Assembly (NCBI GenBank): GCA_024681175.1
Contig: JAILBI010000186.1
Location: forward strand, 1-5,764
Source: Acholeplasmatales bacterium
GTDB taxonomy: Bacteria; Bacillota_I; Bacilli_A; Acholeplasmatales; Anaeroplasmataceae
DNA: 5,764 bases
Direction: 5' to 3'
Part shown: one piece after another, positions 1 to 4,615 of the stretch
Numbering within the stretch: the first letter of the stretch is position 1
How the letters are laid out: the number at the start of each line of letters is the position of its first letter
The notes under the pieces: model-generated
Database searches by the model: none
Told to the model about the DNA's origin: nothing
Seen by the model: the letters and a program-made list of their open reading frames with translations, nothing else
Program-made: the position numbers and the translations under genes

Positions 1-717
1 ATTTTTCCCTTTATTATCTGTAAAGATAATTACATTGATATTTTCCTTAATACATTTTAACAATTGTAATGTTTTAACATCTATATAATCATCTATTATA
101 TAAATTGAATATTTATCTAATCTATATATAGATTGGTAGGCTATATCAGCTTCAATCTTTTCACCATCTTTAATTAAATAATGTTTATATGTATTAGGAT
201 CAATAAAATTATCCATAACTATTTCTAATTTATTCTCTATTGTTTCAAATCTCTTATCATAAGATGAAAATCTAGATTCTATATATGGATTTGTATTTAA
301 TAATAAATTATTACTTTCTATAATATAATCCTTCATCTGTTTAAAGGCATCTATTAATGCAATACTTTGTTTAGTTGCTAAATCGCCTTTTAAGACAGTC
401 ATTAACATATAGATACCTTGTTCAGTAAAAGCATATGGTAAACTGGTACGCCCACCTTTATTTGTTGCCCAAATTTGCGCGGTCACATTTTGTGACCTCG
501 CTAATAACATTAACTCATTTTTACACAATTGAAATCTATATCTTTCGGGGAATTTATCTATATTTCTTTGAACTTGCTGATTAAAAGCCTTTGTCTCATA
601 TCCATATACTTTTGCAAGTTCGAAATCTAGCATTACTTTTTGACCACGAATAATATAAATCATAGATTCAATTGTTTCATTATTTAATTCAGGTATTATT
701 AATTCATTAGTATCCAT
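1..717 (-). CDS. ORF6N-domain DNA-binding/antirepressor-like protein (3' end outside window)
   Basis: The reading frame is open from an ATG at 717 to the left edge (239 codons, no stop), so the C-terminus is missing. A GAGGA ribosome binding site (723-727) lies 5 nt upstream. Residues about 15-105 match the ORF6N pattern of phage and accessory regulators: a hydrophobic strand followed by RGQKVMLDFELAKVYGYETK, then the QQVQRNIDKFPERYRFQL segment and a later AFTEQGIYMLMTVLKGD helix. Residues 140-190 look like a linker or coiled-coil. Residues 190-239 (SIYIIDDYIDVKTLQLLK, then INVIIFTDN) resemble the PLD-like tail often fused to ORF6N in Clostridia and relatives. Such proteins bind DNA and often act as antirepressors or host-conflict factors. 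It is divergent from an XRE regulator, which suggests a linked switch. The ORF6N call is firm; the tail identity and the role are inferred. Confidence 0.85.
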   Translation of the reverse strand, partial: MDTNELIIPELNNETIESMIYIIRGQKVMLDFELAKVYGYETKAFNQQVQRNIDKFPERYRFQLCKNELMLLARSQNVTAQIWATNKGGRTSLPYAFTEQGIYMLMTVLKGDLATKQSIALIDAFKQMKDYIIESNNLLLNTNPYIESRFSSYDKRFETIENKLEIVMDNFIDPNTYKHYLIKDGEKIEADIAYQSIYRLDKYSIYIIDDYIDVKTLQLLKCIKENINVIIFTDNKGKN

Positions 718-784
718 ATTTATCCTCGTATAATAAAATTATGTTCTATTTTCCTTCATTTGTTTAAAGATATGTATTATGCGT

Positions 785-879
785 TAATTACATATTTATT
801 ATACTATGTATTTTTTCTATACTCAAGAATAATATGTTTATTTTGCTGAAAATGATTGAAAAATGAATAATTACATATT
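785..879. repeat. Exact 12-bp direct repeat in the divergent control region (operator candidate)
   Basis: TAATTACATATT occurs at 785-796 and again at 868-879, in the same orientation and 83 bp apart. The first copy covers the predicted start point of the ORF6N transcript; the second lies in the spacer and first base of the predicted -10 of the XRE promoter. The simplest reading is a pair of binding sites for the XRE protein encoded next door, repressing both directions. Binding is inferred, not shown. Confidence 0.45.
798..826 (-). promoter_or_regulatory. Promoter of the ORF6N gene
   Basis: Read on the minus strand, TTGAGT (821-826) and a perfect TATAAT (798-803) are separated by exactly 17 bp. 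Transcription would start near 791, giving a leader of about 74 nt before the ATG at 717. Confidence 0.7.
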
Positions 880-884
880 AAAAT
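856..884 (+). promoter_or_regulatory. Candidate promoter of the plus-strand XRE gene
   Basis: TTGAAA (856-861) and TAAAAT (879-884) are spaced by 17 bp, each one mismatch from consensus. The start point would be near 891, so the mRNA would begin almost at the GGAG ribosome binding site (891-894) with a leader of only about 12 nt. An alternative is TTGCTG (843-848) with AATAAT (866-871). Confidence 0.45.
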
Positions 885-902
885 TTAGATGGAGTTGATA
901 AA

Positions 903-1262
903 ATGTCATTCAATGAGCAATTAACAAAATTAAGAAAACGAAATAATATTACTCAAATTGAATTAGCTAATCTAATGAATGTTAAGCAATATGTTATATC
1001 ATCATGGGAAACAGGAAGATCAGAACCAAATATATCTCAAATAATAAAGCTTAGTGATATATTTAAAATACCTGCTGATTATTTACTAGATAGGCCTATA
1101 ATAATAGCAAGTTCAGAAAATGAATTTAATAAGGTAATAGAAAATATTAACAAAGATATTAAAGATGATTTTACTAAGGATTTAATTAAAATATTAGAAG
1201 ATATACCTAACAATAAAAAAGAAAAAATAATAAATATTGTAAAAGAAATTAAAGAATTATAA
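903..1262 (+). CDS. XRE/Cro-family helix-turn-helix transcriptional regulator
   Basis: A 119-aa protein with an HTH_3 domain at about residues 5-62. The pattern is typical: LRKRNNITQIELANLMNV, the recognition helix around KQYVISSWETGRSEP, then ISQIIKLSDIFKIPADYLLD, the usual end of the cI/Cro fold. Residues 70-119 are Lys/Glu/Asn-rich and helical in character, and probably serve for dimerisation. The start is supported by GGAG at 891-894, 8 nt before the ATG. The gene stands alone on the plus strand, is followed immediately by a strong terminator, and is divergent from the ORF6N gene. It most likely represses itself and its divergent neighbour. Family assignment is certain; the target and the element it belongs to are unknown. 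Confidence 0.93.
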   Translation: MSFNEQLTKLRKRNNITQIELANLMNVKQYVISSWETGRSEPNISQIIKLSDIFKIPADYLLDRPIIIASSENEFNKVIENINKDIKDDFTKDLIKILEDIPNNKKEKIINIVKEIKEL

Positions 1263-1264
1263 AG

Positions 1265-1306
1265 AAAAACATAGTTATTTTGGCATAATAAATAGCTATG
1301 TTTTTT
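1265..1306 (+). terminator. Rho-independent terminator after the XRE gene (probably bidirectional)
   Basis: The stem pairs AACATAGTTATTT (1268-1280) with AAATAGCTATGTT (1290-1302), with one G-U wobble and a 9-nt loop, followed by a run of six T. It starts directly after the TAA stop at 1260-1262. The A-run before the stem gives a T-rich tail on the other strand too, so it can also back up minus-strand termination. Confidence 0.88.
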
Positions 1307-1310
1307 ATTA

Positions 1311-1344
1311 TTTGCAAATAAAAAGGTATCAATTAAGATACCTT
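1311..1344 (-). terminator. Minus-strand terminator, probably the original tRNA-Ser terminator
   Basis: On the minus strand AAGGTATC, a 6-nt loop and GATACCTT (arms 1337-1344 and 1323-1330) are followed by TTTATTTG. It now ends the cargo operon. It begins 13 nt past the CCA equivalent (1358-1360) of the left att copy, the expected place for the terminator of an uninterrupted tRNA-Ser gene. This suggests it was displaced from the tRNA when the element inserted. Confidence 0.75.
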
Positions 1345-1353
1345 GTCATTTTC

Positions 1354-1365
1354 AAGTTGGCGGAG
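1354..1365. repeat. Left att-like site: 12-bp copy of the tRNA-Ser 3' end
   Basis: AAGTTGGCGGAG is identical to 4616-4627, which spans the last four acceptor-stem bases, the discriminator, the CCA and four more bases of tRNA-Ser. Such a duplicated tRNA 3' end is the usual scar of tyrosine-integrase insertion. Similarity outside the 12 bp is weak. The motif is GC-rich in a very AT-rich region, so chance identity is unlikely. Confidence 0.65.
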
Positions 1366-1414
1366 CAAGAGGTTTCCAATCTGAAACATTAATATTTTAA
1401 CCTTAATTTGCCCA

Positions 1415-1891
1415 TTATTTTTTATAATAATTAACCCAATTATATGAATAAAAAACATCATCATCTAATACTTCTTTTATAAATATTGAAAAGATAATTA
1501 CTTTATTTGATTCTACTGTATCAACTAATCTATATCCTTTATCAGATGACCAAATTTCATTCCAATCATCGTATTCCAATTCATCATCGATGGATTGCGC
1601 ATCTTCAATTGATGTACCTATTGTAATACCATTTTCTAGTGAACCTTTGAATTCCCCCTCAAATGATATTTGCCATAAAACATCTTCTGCAAACCATAGC
1701 ACCATATAATCTTTAACAAAGACCTTTTTCCATGGTACTTCTGGTGTACAACCTTTATTAGGATCTATGCCCATACTATAAACAATATTATTATTTTTCA
1801 AAACTTTTATAGCATCTTCATAATTCATTCCTAATTTAATTTGTCCTATTCCCACAAATGGTTTAACTATTTCATTATCTAAATATTTCAT
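1415..1891 (-). CDS. Acidic protein, putative immunity partner of the upstream basic protein
   Basis: A 158-aa, strongly acidic cytoplasmic-type protein (about 28 Asp/Glu against 16 Lys/Arg) with no signal peptide or membrane segment. The N-terminus has GIGQIKLGMNYEDAIKVLK (residues 14-32). The middle is rich in Trp and strands (W54, W66, W73). It is followed by GITIGTSIEDAQSIDDELEYDDW (88-110, the D/E-rich part) and a strand pair ending in VIIFSIFIKE (131-140). The ATG overlaps the TGA of the preceding gene (ATGA, 4 nt), and its AGGAGG (1900-1905) lies inside that gene, so translation is coupled. Position, size, charge and coupling match an immunity protein that neutralises a basic toxin. 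I do not recognise the family with certainty; the function is inferred from context. It ends at the terminator at 1311-1344. Confidence 0.7.
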   Translation of the reverse strand: MKYLDNEIVKPFVGIGQIKLGMNYEDAIKVLKNNNIVYSMGIDPNKGCTPEVPWKKVFVKDYMVLWFAEDVLWQISFEGEFKGSLENGITIGTSIEDAQSIDDELEYDDWNEIWSSDKGYRLVDTVESNKVIIFSIFIKEVLDDDVFYSYNWVNYYKK

Positions 1892-2397
1892 TTAAATTTC
1901 CTCCTGAACAATAGTGTAGCTTTTTCTTTTCCATCTGTTTTGTATTTGCTACTATCACTACCGATTATTTTGATTTTACCTATATCTTTTGTACTTATCT
2001 TTACATACGGAACATCTCCATGCCTCTTGCTTCCTGGAGAAACCTGAATTTGTCCAATATTTCTTTCCTTACTGGAGTTAATCACTATTGTAATCTTCGC
2101 CTTAGAACCTGGACTATTTGATTTTCTTCGTTCAGTTGTATATCCATATTTATGTAATTCATGTTCAATTCTGGCAATTGATTTTCCTAAAAAGAATTCT
2201 CTTCTTTCAGAAATGCTTTCTAATGTTACATGGCCTGTTTTATCGAATATAGGCTTTTTATTTTTTATCTTTTTAGGTGGCTTTACAAATTTATTTCCTC
2301 CACCCATAGCAGACCCAAAACCTGCTATCATATTTGAATAATCAAACATGTTTAATAAATTGCTTGATCCTAAATTTCCAGATATTTTCTTACCCAT
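1888..2397 (-). CDS. Basic protein with possible polymorphic-toxin-like C-terminal domain
   Basis: A 169-aa protein of about 36 Lys/Arg against 14 Asp/Glu. Residues 1-35 are Gly/Ser/Asn-rich with a mildly hydrophobic stretch (MFDYSNMIAGFGSAMGGG, 17-34), followed by a Lys-rich linker (36-50). From about residue 55 a compact domain begins: helices with ERREFFLGKSIARIEHELHK (64-83), a strand KITIVIN (101-107), IGQIQVS (114-120), the motif RHGDVPYVKIS (125-135), KIKIIG (141-146) and a final strand ATLLFRR (160-166). H126 and the flanking Arg/Asp/Tyr are candidate active-site residues. The high charge and domain style resemble nuclease toxins, and an acidic partner follows with an ATGA overlap. 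The start is set by AAGGAGGT (2407-2414), 9 nt upstream, inside the previous gene, whose end it overlaps by 8 nt. The toxin reading is inference; no family is named with confidence. Confidence 0.7.
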   Translation of the reverse strand: MGKKISGNLGSSNLLNMFDYSNMIAGFGSAMGGGNKFVKPPKKIKNKKPIFDKTGHVTLESISERREFFLGKSIARIEHELHKYGYTTERRKSNSPGSKAKITIVINSSKERNIGQIQVSPGSKRHGDVPYVKISTKDIGKIKIIGSDSSKYKTDGKEKATLLFRRKFK

Positions 2398-3178
2398 TGT
2401 TAGATAACCTCCTTAGATTTCTTAATCTTAGAGTGTTATCTATTACATAGATATTAACACCTTTATTAATAGCATATTGTAATAAATCATATGTTGTTTT
2501 ATCACTAGCTACAGAATAAGCAATAATAGCTTTAGGTTCATTATTATCAACATAATATTTCACTGCTTCTTTTAATAAAACCGCATTGTCACCTATAGAA
2601 CATCCTTTAAGACTTATTGCAACATTAGAACCTTTGTAGATGATTTTAAAACACATCTCAAATGAAGATTTTAATCCATAAGTCAAATTAGGATAGACAA
2701 TTGCATTCAACTCTAACACTAGCCATCCCATTACAATAGTTTGTTTTTCAAGCTGATGTATTAAAGTACATTCTTTAAAATTACCAAATGATGAATAATC
2801 TGGTGCAATAAAGTATTTTATATTTTGAAGCCTATATTTATAATATCTTAATAAAGCAATATCTTTATAAATGATTGCTTGGTATAATCCATCAATATCA
2901 TCAAAATATAAATCACCTATATAAAATCCAACACAAGTGTTATCAGTTGTATTGTATTCAGCTGGATGATTGAATAATGCTATATAATCAGGATACTCAT
3001 CATGAAAATCACCAATCATCGGCAATCCAAATATATTACTTGATTCCATTCTATTCATTATATAGTATCCATAAATATCATCTTCTGGAATAGAATCCAT
3101 ATCAATATTAAGTTTTATTTCCTTAGGAACTTTTTTAATTTTCCTATTCTTTTTAGTTTCGAATGTTTGTTTTAGCAT
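2390..3178 (-). CDS. DUF4417-like protein (phage/element-associated, function unknown)
   Basis: A 262-aa soluble protein beginning at the ATG at 3178, chosen because GGAGG (3187-3191) lies exactly 8 nt upstream. A longer frame exists from a TTG at 3214 but has no comparable ribosome binding site. After a Lys-rich N-terminus (about 20 aa) the sequence shows FYIGDLYFDDIDGLYQ (85-100), then YFIAPDYSSFGNF (122-134), resembling the conserved PDFS-type segment of DUF4417. It is followed by GWLVLELNAIVYPNLTYG (151-168), a SSFEMCFKIIYKGSNVAISL stretch (171-190), and a C-terminal KAIIAYS...VNIYVID (216-247) alpha/beta part. DUF4417 proteins occur in phages and mobile elements without a known function. 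The gene overlaps the leader ORF at its start and the basic-protein gene at its end, so the three are probably co-translated. Family assignment is from memory of the motif pattern and is moderately sure. Confidence 0.72.
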   Translation of the reverse strand: MLKQTFETKKNRKIKKVPKEIKLNIDMDSIPEDDIYGYYIMNRMESSNIFGLPMIGDFHDEYPDYIALFNHPAEYNTTDNTCVGFYIGDLYFDDIDGLYQAIIYKDIALLRYYKYRLQNIKYFIAPDYSSFGNFKECTLIHQLEKQTIVMGWLVLELNAIVYPNLTYGLKSSFEMCFKIIYKGSNVAISLKGCSIGDNAVLLKEAVKYYVDNNEPKAIIAYSVASDKTTYDLLQYAINKGVNIYVIDNTLRLRNLRRLSNNG

Positions 3179-3233
3179 AGCATACCCCTCCACATTCAAG
3201 AGGGCTATGAACAATTATTTTAATAAATCGCAT
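3153..3233 (-). CDS. 26-aa leader ORF overlapping the DUF4417 start
   Basis: An ATG at 3233 follows a strong GGAGG (3242-3246) with 8-nt spacing. The frame runs 26 codons (starting MRFIKIIVHS, ending KTNIRN) and stops with TAA at 3153-3155. The next gene's ribosome binding site (3187-3191) and ATG (3178) lie inside this ORF in another frame, giving a 26-nt coding overlap. Ribosomes reading the leader would open the downstream site, which is how coupled leader peptides work. The product is unrecognised; the peptide itself may have no function beyond coupling. It is supported by signals, not homology. Confidence 0.5.
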   Translation of the reverse strand: MRFIKIIVHSPLECGGVCYAKTNIRN

Positions 3234-3264
3234 AATTTTTTCCTCCGTATTTTAATTTTTTGAA

Positions 3265-3307
3265 GGATATGCTATAATGTTTTTGCTGATGTGCATTATG
3301 CATATCC
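3265..3307. repeat. Large imperfect inverted repeat containing the plus-strand -10
   Basis: GGATATGC-T-ATAATG (3265-3279) pairs with CATTAT-GCATATCC (3294-3307): 14 bp of stem with one bulged base and a loop of about 14 nt. It lies between the ImmA gene and the leader ORF. It could be a regulator operator, since the extended -10 TGCTATAAT lies within its left arm, or an RNA hairpin in the leader of the minus-strand cassette. Confidence 0.6.
3270..3278 (+). promoter_or_regulatory. Extended -10 promoter, plus strand
   Basis: TGCTATAAT at 3270-3278 is a perfect extended -10. The -35 region is poor (TTTAAT, 3251-3256), as is allowed for extended -10 promoters. Transcription would start near 3285. 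No protein gene lies downstream on this strand before a terminator, so a short RNA is predicted. Confidence 0.5.
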
Positions 3308-3350
3308 ATAAAGTCTACTTCAGTACCAGTGAAGTAGGCCTTATTTTTTT
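3285..3350 (+). ncRNA. Predicted short antisense RNA opposite the cassette leader
   Basis: The region runs from the predicted start of the extended -10 promoter to the end of a T-rich terminator, about 65 nt. It contains no ORF worth calling. It would be complementary to any minus-strand transcript running from the ImmA gene into the leader ORF and DUF4417 gene. Promoter and terminator are seen in the sequence; the RNA itself is a prediction. Confidence 0.4.
3310..3350 (+). terminator. Plus-strand terminator next to the ImmA stop
   Basis: CTACTTCA (3315-3322) and TGAAGTAG (3330-3337) form an 8-bp stem, extended by U-G and G-C pairs and, past one A-C mismatch, two A-U pairs, with a 7-nt loop, followed by seven T at 3344-3350. 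On the minus strand there is no T-run after the stem, so it should not stop the XRE-ImmA transcript well. Confidence 0.75.
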
Positions 3351-3945
3351 ATTTATAAATCTTGAATCTTTTGATAAACGATTTACCAAACCTTGCTATT
3401 AACTCTTTTTCATAAGGTTGGATAGGATTATCATAAAAGACTCTATTTTCGAAATATCTTGCTACAATTTGAGCTTCCGAATAAGAAACATCGAATATTT
3501 CCATTAGAATATTTGGATCAAACATTTCTAAAGCACCTTGATCCATCAGTGCAAGGCAAGTTGGAGCTAATAAATATGTTGCTCCAAAATTTGCTTCTGA
3601 TTCATTTTTAAGGTTCTGTTCAGTATGACCAAGTATTATATGTATTAATTCATGAGCAAGGCTAAATCTTTGCCTTCTTTTCTTAGTTCCAACATCATCT
3701 AAATATATAATAAATCTCTGTTCAACAGCATCATAATATAAATATGAATGAGGATAAGAATAAATCATATATTCATTTATCTTATTCGGGTATTTTTTTA
3801 ATATTTCGGATGCATATACTATTTTTACTTTCATTCTTCTGGCTAGATCAAACACATCGACAGGAAGTTTTTTAACATCATAATCGCAAAGAAACTCACA
3901 TATTGTTTCTTTGATTTCTTCATATCGTTCATTTGATAGCCTCAT
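3349..3945 (-). CDS. ImmA/IrrE-family zinc metallopeptidase
   Basis: A 198-aa protein from the ATG at 3945. That start is preferred because AAGAAGGTGA (3951-3960), nearly the full anti-16S complement, lies just upstream; a GTG three codons earlier (3954) sits inside that site. The zinc motif HELIHIILGH (residues 98-107) gives the HExxH pair plus a nearby His, and the third ligand is the Glu of SEANFGATYLLAP (E117), the classic ImmA/IrrE arrangement. The preceding segment (FSLAHE) and the spacing fit the family (COG2856). These peptidases cleave or inactivate the XRE repressor encoded next to them, as ImmA does with ImmR of ICEBs1, to release element genes. The XRE gene lies 20 nt upstream on the same strand, with one promoter for both. 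Family is certain; substrate is inferred. Confidence 0.94.
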   Translation of the reverse strand: MRLSNERYEEIKETICEFLCDYDVKKLPVDVFDLARRMKVKIVYASEILKKYPNKINEYMIYSYPHSYLYYDAVEQRFIIYLDDVGTKKRRQRFSLAHELIHIILGHTEQNLKNESEANFGATYLLAPTCLALMDQGALEMFDPNILMEIFDVSYSEAQIVARYFENRVFYDNPIQPYEKELIARFGKSFIKRFKIYK

Positions 3946-3965
3946 GGTTTTCACCTTCTTTCTAA

Positions 3966-4274
3966 TTAATTTTCAAGTAGGAATTTAATTAATTGTTTTT
4001 TATCTTCTTCACTCATTGTCTCCATACCTCTTGCTAATACTGTCTTTGCTTGGAAAAATGACATTGCTTTCTCATTAATATCATTTCCTAATAGCTCATC
4101 AGTAGTAATATCAAGAGCGTTGGCTAGGTTGACTATTACATCAATTCTTGGAGTTCTTTCGCCACTTAAATATTTTGACATTGAAGCCTCAGTTATTCCT
4201 GTTTTTTCTGCTAATTCTTTCTGAGTATAATGTCTTTCGTTCATAAATAGTTTTATTCTTTCGTTTAACTTCAT
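3966..4274 (-). CDS. XRE-family repressor, partner of the ImmA peptidase
   Basis: A 102-aa protein with an HTH_3 domain at residues 4-62: IKLFMNERHYTQKELAEKTG, the recognition helix ITEASMSKYLSGERTPR, then VIVNLANALDITTDELLG. The C-terminal 35 residues (MSFFQAKTVLARGMETMSEEDKKQLIKFLLEN region) are helical and likely mediate dimerisation or peptidase recognition. AGGAGG at 4284-4289 lies 9 nt before the ATG. It is the first gene of the cargo unit, expressed from a consensus promoter flanked by inverted TTGCC/GGCAA boxes, which points to autoregulation. Together with the ImmA gene it forms a repressor/antirepressor pair like ImmR/ImmA, though no orthology to a named regulator is claimed. Confidence 0.94.
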   Translation of the reverse strand: MKLNERIKLFMNERHYTQKELAEKTGITEASMSKYLSGERTPRIDVIVNLANALDITTDELLGNDINEKAMSFFQAKTVLARGMETMSEEDKKQLIKFLLEN

Positions 4275-4307
4275 ACATTGCTTCCTCCTACTATTAAGTT
4301 TTCCTAC

Positions 4308-4354
4308 TTGCCAATATTATAATTTATTTTTATTTTTATGTCAATATGGCAATT
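4308..4354 (-). promoter_or_regulatory. Consensus promoter of XRE-ImmA with inverted operator-like boxes
   Basis: On the minus strand TTGACA (4339-4344), 17 bp and TATAAT (4316-4321) match consensus perfectly; the start is near 4309. Reading the plus strand, TTGCCAATAT (4308-4317) covers the -10/start side and its inverted counterpart CAATATGGCAA (4342-4352) covers the -35. Their centres are about 40 bp apart. This arrangement suits repression by the XRE protein. The promoter is nearly certain; operator function is inferred. Confidence 0.8.
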
Positions 4355-4382
4355 ATCATTTTTCTTAAAAATACTTGATAGG

Positions 4383-4514
4383 CTAATCTGTGCAATGCAA
4401 ATCAAGTAAATAAAAATATAAAGATTTTAACATTTTGTCAATGCATTTCTTCTTTTGTTCTTTATTAGGATGAACATATAAATTAAGTGTAGTTGTTATA
4501 TTGGAATGACCCAA
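4383..4514 (-). pseudogene. C-terminal remnant of a tyrosine integrase
   Basis: A 43-codon frame ends with TAG at 4383-4385 and has no start. It begins LGHSNITTTLNLYVHPNKEQ and continues KKKCIDKML, the box-II end of phage and ICE integrases: the LGH motif, the TT run and the Tyr nucleophile followed by a His (YVH). A TGA lies directly upstream in frame. If one base is skipped there, the codons before it read LDYIL, which would continue naturally into LGHSN, hinting at a frameshift as well as loss of the first roughly 300 residues. The remnant lies where an integrase gene is expected, next to the att-bearing tRNA. The sequence after the Lys-rich helix is probably not original. Not functional as it stands. 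Confidence 0.82.
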
Positions 4515-4531
4515 TCAATATATAATCTAGT

Positions 4532-4565
4532 AAAACAAAAAAATCACCTCAATTAAGAGATGATT
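4532..4565 (-). terminator. Terminator downstream of tRNA-Ser, element-supplied
   Basis: On the minus strand AATCATCTC, a TTAATT loop and GAGGTGATT (4557-4565 and 4542-4550) form 9 bp including one U-G pair, followed by TTTTTGTTTT. It begins about 55 nt after the tRNA-Ser CCA and replaces the terminator left behind at 1311-1344. Confidence 0.85.
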
Positions 4566-4574
4566 CTTCTAACT

Positions 4575-4596
4575 TGTATATTTAATTCGAATCAAG
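4575..4596. repeat. 7-bp inverted repeat beside the right att site
   Basis: ATTCGAA (4575-4581) and TTCGAAT (4590-4596) flank an 8-nt spacer TCAAGCGG. TTCGAAT is also present as a direct repeat (4576-4582). It lies about 20 bp inside the element end, where integrase or excisionase arm sites would be expected. The arm also matches the T-loop sequence of the tRNA-Ser. Role unknown. Confidence 0.4.
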
Positions 4597-4615
4597 CGGT
4601 TCGAATACCATATTT

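Noticed and set aside
1366..1414. Weak GTTTC/GAAAC hairpin after the acidic-protein gene as a terminator
   Set aside because: The stem is only 5 bp and has no T-run; the better hairpin at 1311-1344 follows.
3179..3214. TTG start at 3214 for the DUF4417-like protein, giving 12 extra residues
   Set aside because: The ATG at 3178 has GGAGG at ideal 8-nt spacing, whereas the TTG has no good site and the region is already covered by the leader ORF.
3310..3350. Terminator of the XRE-ImmA transcript on the minus strand
   Set aside because: After the hairpin the minus strand reads ACTTTATGG, without a T-run; the T-run is on the plus strand.
3946..3954. GTG start at 3954 for the ImmA protein
   Set aside because: The GTG is itself part of the near-perfect ribosome binding site AAGAAGGTGA that serves the ATG at 3945.
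1415..4274. Recoding of TGA as Trp (Mollicutes-type code)
   Set aside because: TGA ends the basic-protein gene exactly at an ATGA overlap, and Trp is encoded by TGG.
4585..4600. A second, partial tRNA read from GGTTCGAATACC
   Set aside because: It resembles a T-arm but forms only 3 bp, and no acceptor, anticodon or D-arm is found around it.
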